29,979 nt of DNA, from assembly GCA_003049485.1 (NCBI GenBank), contig PYST01000423.1, positions 1 to 29,979 of the forward strand. The letters run 5' to 3'. Within the stretch, counting starts at the first letter, position 1. Every line of letters begins with the position of its first letter. The DNA is from Ophioceras dolichostomum. Its lineage: Eukaryota > Ascomycota > Sordariomycetes > Magnaporthales > Ophioceraceae. Shown here in pieces: positions 20,001 to 29,935 of this stretch. The position numbers were made by a program, and so were the translations under genes. The notes beneath the pieces are model-generated. The model worked only from the letters and a program-made list of their open reading frames with translations. It did not search any database and had not been told where the DNA came from.

Positions 20001-20663
20001 CCAGGACTTCACCCAATCGGTTGCGTAAACATTGCGTGCCTTGGGTTTCATGCTCACGATTCTCGGTAGGATATCACGCCTCACTAATGATTACACGACG
20101 AATAGTATGTATTAGGTCACGTCCGGATCTGGTTTGAGGGGGTGTCAGTCAGAGCCCGTAACTGGAAGCCCCTTTCTTTCTCTTTGTCTTCCTCCGTATG
20201 TGTCTTTCCTTTTCTTCGTTCCCCTTCTCCCCTTTTCACCCTTTGTTCTTCCTTTCGCGCCACCAAAAATCCGCGGACGCGCGCGCGATCCTGGACTTGC
20301 GCGAAGAGAGGCTTGATCTTCGCCAAGTCTAGCTTGAGGTTTGTGGATATCACCGCTAGATCCAGGAGTGGGAGAAGTCTTAAGTCCGATGTTCCATCAC
20401 AGGCCTCGTCGGCGTCACTGCTTCGGAAATTTGCGTGTGTGTGGATAGAATATCAAAGGTTAATGTCTTATCGACTCGTCTCTTCAAATACAAATATATG
20501 CTCTCTCATCTCTCCTTGGAAGTAATCGACCTACTACACCCTCAGTTAGCCCTGCTTCTACTCTAGATCGTGACCAAGTGCAAGTAAAAAGAGAGAGGTC
20601 ACTAAGGCGAGGCTACTACCAAGATCCCAACCAGATCATACCAGACCAACAAGAGCCGCAAAG
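17069..20663. other. Long gene-free region (about 3.6 kb)
   Basis: Lies 5' to both the minus-strand proline-rich gene and the plus-strand SDR relic. ORFs here (for example 18064-18612 minus, 19553-19972 minus, 17742-17987 plus) are in several overlapping frames, have skewed composition and no motif. The region is rich in short low-complexity runs: CACTCACTCACTCAG near 18636, CATCC repeats near 19791-19811, GGCTG/GACTGGCTGGC near 19308-19328, and pyrimidine tracts before 20280. It may hold a long divergent promoter, UTRs or decayed sequence. I see no tRNA or other RNA gene. Confidence 0.6.
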
Positions 20664-21731
20664 ATGGCACCCACCAAAACAGGCTCCCTGCTCATCAACG
20701 AGCTCACCTCCATCATCGCCAGCAAAACCATCCTCATCACCGGCACGTCCCCGGGCGACGGCATCGGCGCGCTCTTCGCCATAGCCATCGCCACCCACTC
20801 CGCCTCCTCGCCTCCCGCGACATTGATCCTCACCGGCCTGAGGAGCGCGGCGTTCATCCAGCCCTGCCGCCGTCGACAGCCGTCAAAGCAGCCAAACCTA
20901 TCCACCAAAGCGAAGAAGACCCTGACGGTCGACTTCGCGTCCGTCCCTCAAGAGCGTGGGCGCCGCCGCGTCCGAGCTGCTCGTGGATGAAGACGACGTG
21001 CTAGTCAGCAACGCGGGGCATCATGGCCGTTCTGTATGCCGAAACCGAGGACGGGTTCGAGATGCAGTTCGGTGTGAACCATGTCAGGCAGTGGCTGTTC
21101 GCGAATCTGGTGTCGAAGGTTATGAAGGTGGAGAGGCCGAGGGTCGTGTTTTTTTAGTAGTGATGGGCATAGGTTGTCGCCTATTCAGTGGGCGGGTATT
21201 GGCTTTAAGGGATATGCGTGAAACTACGGACCAGGAGACATCCCGTTTCTGTTGGCTCCTTGCGTCTTCCTGCTCGCCTACTTGCTTACCTGTCTCTGTC
21301 TCGGGTTCCCCTTGTTTCGACCCCTCCTCCCCGGTTTGTCTTGATGGGGAATCCTGCTGAGCATGAAACCCCCATTCCTTCTCTGGACAATATAGGACGG
21401 GAGGGGCGTACGACAAATTCCGCGCCTACGGCCAGTCCAAGACCACAAACAACCTGCAGATGCCCGCCCGACACCGTGCTAGGACTGCGGAGGGAGGTGG
21501 ACAGGGAGAATGTGCCTTCGATGAGCTAACCCAGCTTCTTTTTCACTCTTTTTCACTTCATAGATTCAGTCGATGAGAGTACGGGAAACCACTTTGGCAG
21601 CAACGGTTACACTCTCGAATTCTTAAACGCCGATCAGATCATTGCCACACATGTGCGGATGACTCGCAATGCACATGTATATAAGATCTTTGCCTTGACC
21701 CCATTCGTACAAAAATGCAATTCAGTTCTCT

Positions 21732-21781
21732 GCTTCTCTGCCTCATCATCCTTCAGGCTTCTCTGCCTCATCATCCTTCAG
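21732..21781 (+). repeat. 25-bp perfect tandem duplication
   Basis: Bases 21732-21756 are repeated directly at 21757-21781 (unit beginning GCTTCTCTGCCTC). It lies in the non-homologous part of the SDR relic. Confidence 0.9.
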
Positions 21782-21953
21782 GCTCTCGTGTCAAGATGGC
21801 AAGTTCGACCTCAACATATCCATCCCACTCATCACCAGCAGCCGAGTCAATCAATCCCTTGCCCGGTCCAACTCCACACCTGCCGAGTAGCCATATTACC
21901 CCGACTACTGTTTGCCGTCAGAGGTTCCTGACTCCGTCACCTGTCCGTGTCTC

Positions 21954-22077
21954 TTTGCCAACATATAATGGACGTGTTCGCCAACATATAATGGACGTGT
22001 TCGCCAACATATAATAGGCATGTTCGCCAACATATAATAGACATGTTCGCCAACATATAATAAACATGTTCGTCAAC
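21954..22077 (+). repeat. 23-bp minisatellite, five copies plus a partial
   Basis: Units start at 21954, 21977, 22000, 22023 and 22046 with a partial sixth at 22069. The core TTCGCCAACATATAAT is constant except T for C in the first copy. The 7-bp tail changes along the array: GGACGTG, GGACGTG, AGGCATG, AGACATG, AAACATG, that is, mainly G-to-A transitions increasing to the right. It is inserted just before the C-terminal blocks of the SDR relic. Confidence 0.93.
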
Positions 22078-22411
22078 TCGACGACGTTCCGAAGACCACA
22101 ACGGCGCGCACCTATTTGAGTGCCACGTGGCGGATCAGCACAAGGACGAGGTCTGGCCGTGGACCATCAACGAGGTTGAGCACGCCGCGGACATGACGTA
22201 TGCCAAATGGACTACGCAAGGCCCGGGCGGCATTTACGCCTTTGATGATTGAAGCCACACAAACCTTCCATCCTCGAGGGGGAGTGAGGAAGGATCAGGG
22301 GGATGATGCAGACGCGGCGGCTTTCGACTGGCAGGACATGTTATGAGGGAGGGGAGGGCGGATAAGCTGTGGAAGCTGACCGAGAAGCTAGTCGGCCATG
22401 AGTTTACTTAC

Positions 22412-23579
22412 TGTGTACCTCAGTTAGGTACCTGGTTGGTTGGAGGTGTCGTGTCTTTGAGTGAGGCGCGCGGACGGAACCGTGGAAGTTTGCGCGTGTG
22501 TCCCAGCAGAGTTCCCCGACGAGGAAAGCGGTCCGAACTTCTGACGGGCGGTCCAACACACCCAGCGTTACCGGGAGAAACGGGGCGTGAGCTCCCTGGG
22601 GCTTTCTGCAACCGGCATTCCTCTCGCTCCTGCCCGCCGGTATACCGGTGGTCAGCCCGTTCCACGCTTCGAGGTTCAGAAAACACCGACCTTCCCACGC
22701 ATCGGAAAGTAATCCCACACATCAGAACGATGCTTTTCAGCCAATCCACCGGAAAAGCTTTCCATCTTGTGTGGAAGCTGTGCAGAACGGAAGGCTGCAT
22801 CTCCATCATGTTGGCGGTTGGCGTGTCTGGAGAAGCTCACGCGGGTATGTATGAACTGAACCTCAAGTCCGCGGAACTCTCTCTTAAATTCTTTCTTCTG
22901 CCCACTTCGAGGACTGACTGTCGTACGCTCACCTCTTATCGCGGCGATTTTCTCCGGAGATATTCACGCTAGCTAGTGTTGTTATACCGGCTCCTTGCAA
23001 AGGTGCTGTCCCGGAAGTATTCCTTCTCGTGTTTCAACCCGGGGCAGCCTCATGTGGTAATAGAGGGGAAAATAACACAAAGCGACCTGTAGCTCAACAC
23101 AAAAATACAAAGTAGTCGACGATGATAATATTTTAGCAATAATAGCCATTATCGGAAACCAAATTGAGAATGTCCAACATACCATCTTGGGCGATGTTTG
23201 TAAAATGTGTTGGACTATGGCTCGCCTTGTATTCCAAAATGTATCCCATATGTGCCCGGCGACCACATCCTTTGGAGGACCATTGCTCGTCGACCGCGTC
23301 CTTTGGAGGACCAGCCCTCCTTTTCCCCAAGTCCCGAACCACCCAAGGGTCGCCACTACCCAGGACCCGGAGCGGGACGACCTTGTCCGGGCGAGAAGCC
23401 GAGAAAATGTACACAGCCCCGTGCCGGGCCTGTCACCATCACAACCTCGCTCTTCAGTGATCACCGACCATAGTAGTTTCTGTCCGCCGGAGGGATGGCC
23501 CAATAACGAACACAGCTGGCGGTATCAGGCCACAGGCTTTATCGGTAACCACAACACAGAACGTCCTCAGATGGTCTAT
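22412..23579. other. Intergenic, no supportable gene
   Basis: Overlapping ORFs on both strands (22343-22972 plus, 22982-23503 minus, 23187-23876 plus) share no recognisable motif; the start of the first is only the SDR tail. A 14-bp word (TCCTTTGGAGGACC) is repeated near 23268 and 23299. GGTACC words occur near 22425-22433. Nothing else seen. Confidence 0.5.
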
Positions 23580-23942
23580 CTATCGGCGGATCCGACCCAC
23601 CCCTCTCTTTACGACCTCGTCCGGTGCGCAAAAAAAAAAAAATTCCGCGATAGGGGCTTGGAACTCTTCGAGCCGTTTCTCGTGGCCCTTGAGGATGGTG
23701 TTCGCAAGCCCTACCCAGTGGTCGACCCCGAGGTTGATAGGGAACGCTGGAGGTGCCACATCGCCCACAGCCTTGGACGAGGCGGAGCCTCCCCTGTCGT
23801 CGGGTGTTGCGTCGTCCAGGTCCGGTGCTTCTTGGTCAAAGTAGGCCAACAAGGACACCGGCGGGATACTACTTAGAGAGAGAACTTCGCGTAAGCCTGC
23901 AATCTCTGCGCACCAAACAGTACCATACCAGCGCCCTGTTCA
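23580..23942 (-). pseudogene. Coding relic, unrecognised protein fragment
   Basis: An open minus-strand frame of about 120 codons bounded by stops, without a good ATG at its 5' end. It reads like real protein (TVWCAEIAGLREVLSLSS, PPVSLLAYFDQEAPDLDD, FPINLGVDHWVGLANTILKG, HEKRLEEFQAPIAEF) and then hits an A11 run near 23631 that codes for Phe and degenerates. It could be a C-terminal piece of the upstream minus-strand relic (24340-26121), separated by an AT-rich stretch at 24050-24170, or an independent fragment. Family unknown. Confidence 0.4.
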
Positions 23943-24339
23943 TTTTGGAGACCTGCTGCGGTTATGAGTAGTATCTAGCCGCCCCTGCCCACTCCAGGAG
24001 ATCGGCCACCTAAATCTTGGACATTTGCGACAGGAAAAAACGCTTCAACACTTTCCCACAGTGCTTTTAAAATCATTTTTCTTTTCCAAAACAATCTATT
24101 TTTTTTATTTTCCCGAGCTGTAAGCATTTCCTGATCATCTTGTCGAAAAAAAATCAAAAATAGAGCATCTTGAGATGGATTCATGGACCCCCCATCGAGC
24201 GCCTACTTAGGTACGACCTGGCGTGAGAATTATTCCCTCTAGAAGGGACGTCGATGGCGCACAGGACCCGCCAGAAGTGGCGGGCTCTTCCGGCCGCCTA
24301 ACCTAGCCCTATCTCCGGACAAACCGTTTCCAGGGGTAT

Positions 24340-26121
24340 CTATCGGACCGTCAAGAAGACAAGAGAATTCTGCCCCTGGCCCCCCGCCGTTGTCTCCGAT
24401 TTTAGTTGCGTTGCAATCCAATAGCCTCGGATTTGGAGGACACGCGGTTCGGGTACCGGAAGATCTTGATGTCCTACGGCCAGGCGCGGCGCGACAACCT
24501 GGGGTATCTGTGGGTGGCCGACGGCTTGAAGAACAGCTCGCCCGCCAGGGGGGTCACCGAAGTCATACTGGTCCCTCATGTGCTTCAGTAGGAAGTGGGC
24601 GTGGAGCACGATGGTGCCGTCCGGGCCGATGTCGTCATCTCCCTCCCTTGGGTCCAGCTCGCCAAACTTGATGAACAGCCGGCCGCTCGCAGAGTCGGGC
24701 CCCCTCCTCCATGCAGTCAATCTTGTCGAAGTTGCGGCAGGAACGCGAGCGACACCCTGCCGGCCGGTGGGGTCTCGGATCATGACGTTTACCAGCTCCA
24801 CACTGCTGCCAATCGTTTTGGGCACCTTCAACTCTTCCCGCCACTCGAGAAGTTATTGCTGGCCATGGCTGGCCATCAGCATCCACAGCGATTGGGACCC
24901 ACCCTGTGCTCGGCGGTCAGTCTTAAGGCTCTCGTGTATACTGGTGAATGCAACGGCGCCGGACACGAACTGTATCGACAAAACAAGCAGCGCCGAACTG
25001 TCCCAGGCCATCAACTCCACGTTCGCGTGGCACCGGGAGGGCATGTATTTCCGGGGACTTGACAAGGACTAGGGCCTTTGAGCGGAACTTCTGGGTCTTC
25101 GTGAGCGAGTCTGCGCGCCCTAGCACCTCCCAGGATCCGTTGTGGCCGGTGGGCGCCAAGAGAACTCGGAGCGCGGACACCGTCGAGTTCGGCCTGGAGC
25201 TTTGCCGCATTCTCCAGCGCCTTGGCCGTCTGCTTCTTTCCGTCGTCCAGACTCTGCTCCAGTTCTTTGATTCTGTCGGTTTGAGTCTCGACCGTCGTCT
25301 TCAGTCAAGTGGCCTTGGCTTCCGCCTCCTTCGCTCGAGTCTTCACGCTGTCGAAATATATCGCGTCGTCGGTTACTGCCGTCTGCAGGACTTTAGTGGC
25401 CTTGCCAATCTCTCCATTCACGAGGTCCGCCACCTTGCTCACGAGAAGATCCGCCAGGGTGCCCTTCAACTTGTCCATCTCCTCGTCGATCATGGCTGCC
25501 ACCTTGTCCGCAATGTTCTCGCGCACTTTGCCCATCATCAGGCCGAGCTCCCGCCCCCCATTGGTTTTTTCGCGCAGCCGCTGCTGCTCCTGGGGAGCCG
25601 CGTTGCCGCGACGGCCGTCCAGGTCGTGGTCTCTGGGAGATATTTCTGGGCCACAGCGCTGGGATGTCTCTCGCAAGCCCTCTTCTGAATCCACGGTAAT
25701 CACCTGGGCAGACCGCCCGCCCTTCGCACCGTGGTTGTGTATATAGGTAACATCGCAGTTCTCACGCTATCGATCGTCCTGGCCTTCGGTCTGATACCGT
25801 AGTACGTCAAAAGCTGTCGGAAAGGCCAGATCCAGTTGGAGCCCTGGCTTCGGGGCAGACTTCGGGGCAGAGCCGACTCGTCGCTCGCACCGAGGCGTAT
25901 CATCTCGGCAGGGCCGCCAGGCGGTCGTTGGCCTTCTGTTGTGCCGGCTCGTCTCCCTCCCGGTGAGGGTGGCGTAGGTCTGCCAGGTCGTTTCGTCGAT
26001 GCTGCCCGCAACTTCGATCGGTGAGGGGACCGCCAGGGCTAGCAGGCTCGCCGTGTATGGAACCGAAGAGGGAGTGCTTGAAGAAGATGCCAATGGTCAG
26101 CAAGCTTAGAAGGCACAGCAC
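24340..26121 (-). pseudogene. Degenerate gene for a coiled-coil, probably membrane-anchored protein
   Basis: A hydrophobic N-terminus (LLSLLTIGIFFKHSLFGSIHG, from 26121) shifts into a frame starting ~26040 (LALAVPSPIEVAGSIDETTW). That frame then runs to ~25170 and is broken only by a TAG at 25769-25767 and a TGA at 25307-25305. Between and after the stops it reads CDVTYIHNHGAKGGRSAQV, KVRENIADKVAAMIDEEMDK, LLVSKVADLVNGEIGKATKV and KTTVETQTDRIKELEQSLDD, clear amphipathic coiled coil. Further 3', three more frame changes give VLVKSPEIHA, ANVELMAWDSSALLVLSIQF (hydrophobic), LKVPKTIGSSVELVNVMIRD and GTIVLHAHFLLKHMRDQYDF. Both stops are one C-to-T step from CAG and CGA. I do not recognise the parent family. 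Degeneration is clear, function not assignable. Confidence 0.6.
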
Positions 26122-26141
26122 AGCTTGGAAAGCACATCTTC

Positions 26142-26183
26142 GTTCAAGGTACTAACGTTCAAGGCACTAACGTTCAAGGTACT
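26142..26183 (+). repeat. 15-bp tandem repeat, 2.8 copies
   Basis: Units GTTCAAGGYACTAAC at 26142-26156 and 26157-26171, followed by a 12-bp partial at 26172-26183. It directly abuts the 5' end of the minus-strand relic. Confidence 0.9.
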
Positions 26184-27523
26184 CCCCAGCTGCATCTCTT
26201 AGGTTGCGATCGCAATTGCCGTGGTCCAACGCAGCGCACTAACCGACAACACTAACTGACGACGGTGTCAGGACTCTGGAATCCGAAGTTTGGGTACCTG
26301 TACTTGCCTCTAGTGGGCTACCGTCAGTGCACCTCTATCGAAACCTAGTGTGGTACACTGCGTTCTATGCTGCCATGTTTTCGGTGTCGCTGCCAGGCCT
26401 CTGGGAGCCAAACTTCCTAAGCCAAGCCAACCAGTAATTACTAATTCTTGTGAACGAACGACTAGAGCCCCTTTGGATCCTCACAAACAAGTCTGGTAAT
26501 CTACCTTGGACAACAGCTGTACAATAGAGAGAGGACGTCGGAATGTACGGCAGTGAGGTGGCGGAAGCCCCACTGAGCCAAGTGGTGGCCGAGACGGGTC
26601 CCTCAGATCCCACAGCCCAGCACCAAGGCAACAGGGGGGTTTCTTACTTATTTGGGACATGACAGCCCCGAATGATTGGTCAATGGCTCCCGACAGGTCC
26701 TGTAGCACTTCTGCCCAAGCTTCTTCACAAGCTTCCTCGACAGGTACCCCCACTCGACCTCCCCCGGCCGACCACCACGCTTGTGGCCGATGACGATATG
26801 AATCATCCCGCTGGTACACCCGCATCGTGCACCCGTCTGAGACAAAACAACCTCCCCCTCCCATTCTTTCGAGGTAAGTCCGTGATAGTCTGTTTTTTTA
26901 TCCTTTTCTCTCCATCTCAAGTTTTTTTCTTTTTTGTGTTAGTCTTGTCGGGGACGAAACAAGCTGGGTGGCAGACGGAAAAAAGGGGGGGGGGAAGACT
27001 TGCAACTATCTCGCATGTAAGTTCCTGTTGTCTCCTTCCCCTCCTCGTTCCTTCCCTCGCTTCCTGAGTTCTTTCCCGTTGAAGCAGTCACGACCCAGTT
27101 CCCACGTCGCCGTGCCCTAAAACCTCGCGCCGGAATCAAATCAACAAAAAATATTTCCCACCTCTCCGCACCACTTCCACCCTCACCCGCCGCGTTCCCT
27201 CTGCACTCGTCACCAGGTATCTAGGATCGAGGAAAAATCTCTTCAGTCTTTTGCCTCTCTTTGAGGGCATTCATAAGTCCGTATCCCTACCTAAATACCT
27301 CTCTGCGTGTCTCTCTCTCACCTTGCGCGCGTCCCCTCTCTGCCAATCTCAGCCGAGTTACAAGCAAGCCTTTCGTTCCCAGCCCAGCCCAGCAAGCAAT
27401 CAAAGTCAAGACCAAAGGCGTTGGAAGCGCGCTCCTCCCCAATCACAGATACACCCTTTCACACAGCTTGTTTTCCCACCGCGCGGCAGTGCCCGACGGT
27501 GACGAAAGAATCAATTGACCTCA
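26184..27523. other. Intergenic and 5' region of the Pns1-like gene
   Basis: No supportable gene; ORFs at 26481-26920 (minus) and 26672-27067 (plus) lack motifs. From about 26870 the plus strand becomes strongly pyrimidine-rich (runs of T and CTCT to 27350), as expected for the promoter and 5' UTR of an expressed fungal gene. A possible 5'-UTR intron cannot be placed with confidence. Confidence 0.5.
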
Positions 27524-27658
27524 ATGCCCAAGAAGGTTTCTCGCTCCGTCCTGACCAAGGTCCGCGAGTTCGAGCTGCAGGACATAGTCCCGGCTCCGCT
27601 CCGCCCCAACCGCACCCGGACTCCCAGCCCTTCCTAGGAGGAAGAGTGGAAGGAGATC
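27524..27658 (+). other. Upstream coding-like frame with in-frame TAG (possible first exon or uORF)
   Basis: Starting at ATG 27524, in the same frame as the downstream ATG at 27659, 37 codons read like charged helix (MPKKVSRSVLTKVREFELQD). After the TAG at 27637-27639 the frame continues EEEWKEIMARHNERYEL. Possibilities: an intron ending in CCTAG at 27639 (phase 0, with weak GTTTCT or GTCCGC donors), a uORF, a nonsense change or a sequencing error. Confidence 0.5.
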
Positions 27659-29889
27659 ATGGCTAGGCACAACGAGCGCTACGAGCTGCCCCCGGACCCG
27701 ATCCAGGAGCGGGAGCGCATGCCGATCGTCCCCGAGTCCATGGACGATGGCTCCGGCACCCAGCGCGTGCACCACTACCGCGGGCCGCATTTCAATTATC
27801 AACAGTACGAGACCGACGAGGCCGGCTCGTCGCCGAGCACGTCCCTCACCAAGTACGTGTCCAACTACCACCCGGGCACCGAGGCGCGCCACGACTTCGA
27901 GGAGAACTTCGTCGTGAAGGACAAGAAGAAGTACAACGACCTTTGGGCTGCCATCCTCGTAAGATGTTTTTCTGCCCCTATATAGTCTTGCACCTAACAC
28001 GTGCGGCCATGCGCGTCAATTGCGGCGCCTACCGCGGCCATCCCTGAATCGACATAGGCGGCGATGCTGACGACGTCACGTCCAATGGTTTTAGTTCTGG
28101 ATCGTCTTCGCAGGCTTTGTCGCTATTTCGATCTACTCCATCTACGGTCTGGGTAAGCTATTTTTTTCGCAGTCCTTGTCCAATGGATTCGGCGTCTCCT
28201 GTCACATCCCTGCCTCGTTCCATCTCCTTCTTTCCTCTCGTTTGGCTCTGCCGTAATGTTCCCTGTCTATGTGCTGCTTTGGTTCTCGTTTTGTATTTCC
28301 CTCTGTTAGTAGTTTTGGTCTTTTGCCTGTCTCTTTTGCTCCTGCGCCTTAGTTCTCTCGCTTGTATTTTCAGCATGTTTTTTTTATTTCTCTGCGTATT
28401 CTTTTCTAGTAGTTCCTCTGTATATCTATGTATTTTCCCTTGTTTCTTTTGCTCTCTGTGTCACACGTTTCACTCGTAGTCCAAGGCTATGCCCTGCGAT
28501 GGTGTCTGGTGAGCAAGCAGAAACGGCAGCTAACCAGAAACCAACTCCCCCCTTACAGCGAGCACCCGCTCCTACAACGGTGGATCGATCTACGATGGCA
28601 CCAACACTGTCACCCTGTCCACCCACACTATCATCTTGTTCTCATTCGTCCTAGCCGTGAGCGTGCTTATCAGCTACCTCTACGTCTTGACGGCATATGT
28701 CTTCCCTATGGCACTCATCTGGATCACTGGCATTCTCAACGTCATCCTTGGCCTAGCGTCCGGCATCTTCATGTGCTATGAGGGCTATTATGCAGGCGGC
28801 ATCCCAGCTCTGATCTTCACCTTGATCGGAGTCGCCTTCTTCATGGCCTGGACCAAGCGTATCCCATTCAGCGCCGTGATGCTGCGCCTGTCGATCGAGG
28901 TCTCTAAGAAGCATGGCCACGTTCTCCTGGTCAGCTTCCTGGGTGGCCTGACCGCCGCCGTCTTTGCCATCTGGTGGAGCGTCACAATGGTGGCAATCTA
29001 CAACCGGTTCCAGCCTGGCACCACCGACAACCCCAACCCACTCTGCCGGACCCATGGAGGCTGCAGTGTCGGAGCCGTGGCAGGACTCATGATCTACATC
29101 GTCTGCGCTGGCTACTGGATTCCCGAGGTCATCAAGAACGTCATCCACACCACCACCTGTGGCGTCTACGGCTCCTGGTACTTCTGCTCTAAGGCCTTCC
29201 CCCGCCGGGTCACACGTGGTGCTCTGAAGCGTGCAATGACCACGAGCTTCGGCAGCATCACCCTGGGCAGCCTGGTCGTGGCCATAATCAATGCCTTGAA
29301 GACGATCTGCTCACTGGCCGGTGCGGACGCCGAGTCAGACGGCAACATTGTGGCCTCCGCCTTCTTCTGGATCATCGGCTACTTCCTGTCAGTCCTGAGC
29401 TGGGCAGCAGAGTTCGCCAACCGGTACGCCTTCGCCCACATCGCGCTCTACGGCAAGCCGTTCTTCGAGGCCGCCAAGGACACCTGGACCGCGATTAAGG
29501 ATCGCGGCATTGACCTCCTCATCAACGACTGTCTCGTCGGGCCCGTCCTCAGTCTGGGCGGTATGTTGGTCGGAATCCTCGCCGCATTCTTGGCCTATCT
29601 ATTCCTGGTCTTCACCCACCCGGCCTACAACAAGGAGGGTGCTTACACTGTGGGGGTCGTCGCATTCGCATTCCTCATCGGGTTCCAGATCTGCAACGTG
29701 TTCACCACCCCGATCAGCAGCGGCATCGACACCATCTTCGTGGCGTCGTCCTGGGCTCCCCAGGTTATTATGAGGGACCACCCGGAGGAGTACCGCCAGC
29801 TCGTGGAGGCCTACCCCAAGGTCGCCACGGCCATCCACACCGGCCCGGCCATTCGGCGGGCCATCCGGCCCATCCCAACGCGGGCCTAG
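27659..29889 (+). CDS. pns1: Choline-transporter-like (CTL/SLC44) membrane protein, Pns1-like
   Basis: Polytopic membrane protein of the CTL family (Pns1 in yeasts), placed in the plasma membrane by family knowledge; transport substrate in fungi is uncertain. Proposed exons 27659-27958, 28095-28152, 28480-28503 and 28559-29889 give about 570 residues. Intron 1 (GTAAGA...TTTTAG, CTGAC branch) joins KKYNDLWAAIL to FWIVFAGFVAISIYSIYGL. Intron 2 (GTAAGC...CGTAG) leads to VQGYA. The last exon carries about ten hydrophobic segments and the family signatures FANRYAFAHIALYGKPF, AAKDTWTAIKDRGIDLL and FQICNVFTTPISSGIDTIFV. Intron 3 is weak: the only frame-compatible donor is GTCTGG, giving an unusual ALRWS before STRSYNGGSIYDG. 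The open frame also extends upstream to an ATG at 27524 through an in-frame TAG at 27637-27639, so the true N-terminus is open. Family assignment is secure. Confidence 0.88.
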
Positions 29890-29935
29890 TAGACCCCGTG
29901 TTGGCCGGTGGCCGGGCTGGTGTGGGTGGGGGGAG

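Larger units (their letters stand above)
20664..22411 (+). pseudogene. Short-chain dehydrogenase/reductase pseudogene, frameshifted and scrambled
   Basis: The N-terminal Rossmann part reads SKTILITGTSPGDGIGA (TGxxxGxG-like cofactor loop) to ~20935. One extra base at a CCC run moves on to LKSVGAAASELLVDEDDV-LVSNAG (the NAG motif); one extra G at GGGG moves on to IMAVLYAETEDGFEMQFGVN. One extra T in a T7 run (~21150-21156) moves on to SSDGHRLSPIQWAGIGFKGYA instead of an immediate stop. A frame-compatible intron (GTGAAA donor near 21218, ATATAG acceptor near 21396) then gives AYDKFRAYGQSK, with the catalytic YxxxK. Beyond that homology is lost until 22100-22190 (NGAHLFECHVADQHKDEVWPW), ~22190-22250 (KWTTQGPGGIYAFDD) and 22358-22411 (DKLWKLTEKLVGHEFTY). 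The first two blocks are in the reverse of their usual SDR order. The parent would be a ~330-residue NAD(P)-dependent oxidoreductase. Confidence 0.85.

Noticed and set aside
21954..22077. Minisatellite as a CRISPR array
   Set aside because: Direct head-to-tail units with no unique spacers, in a fungal genome.
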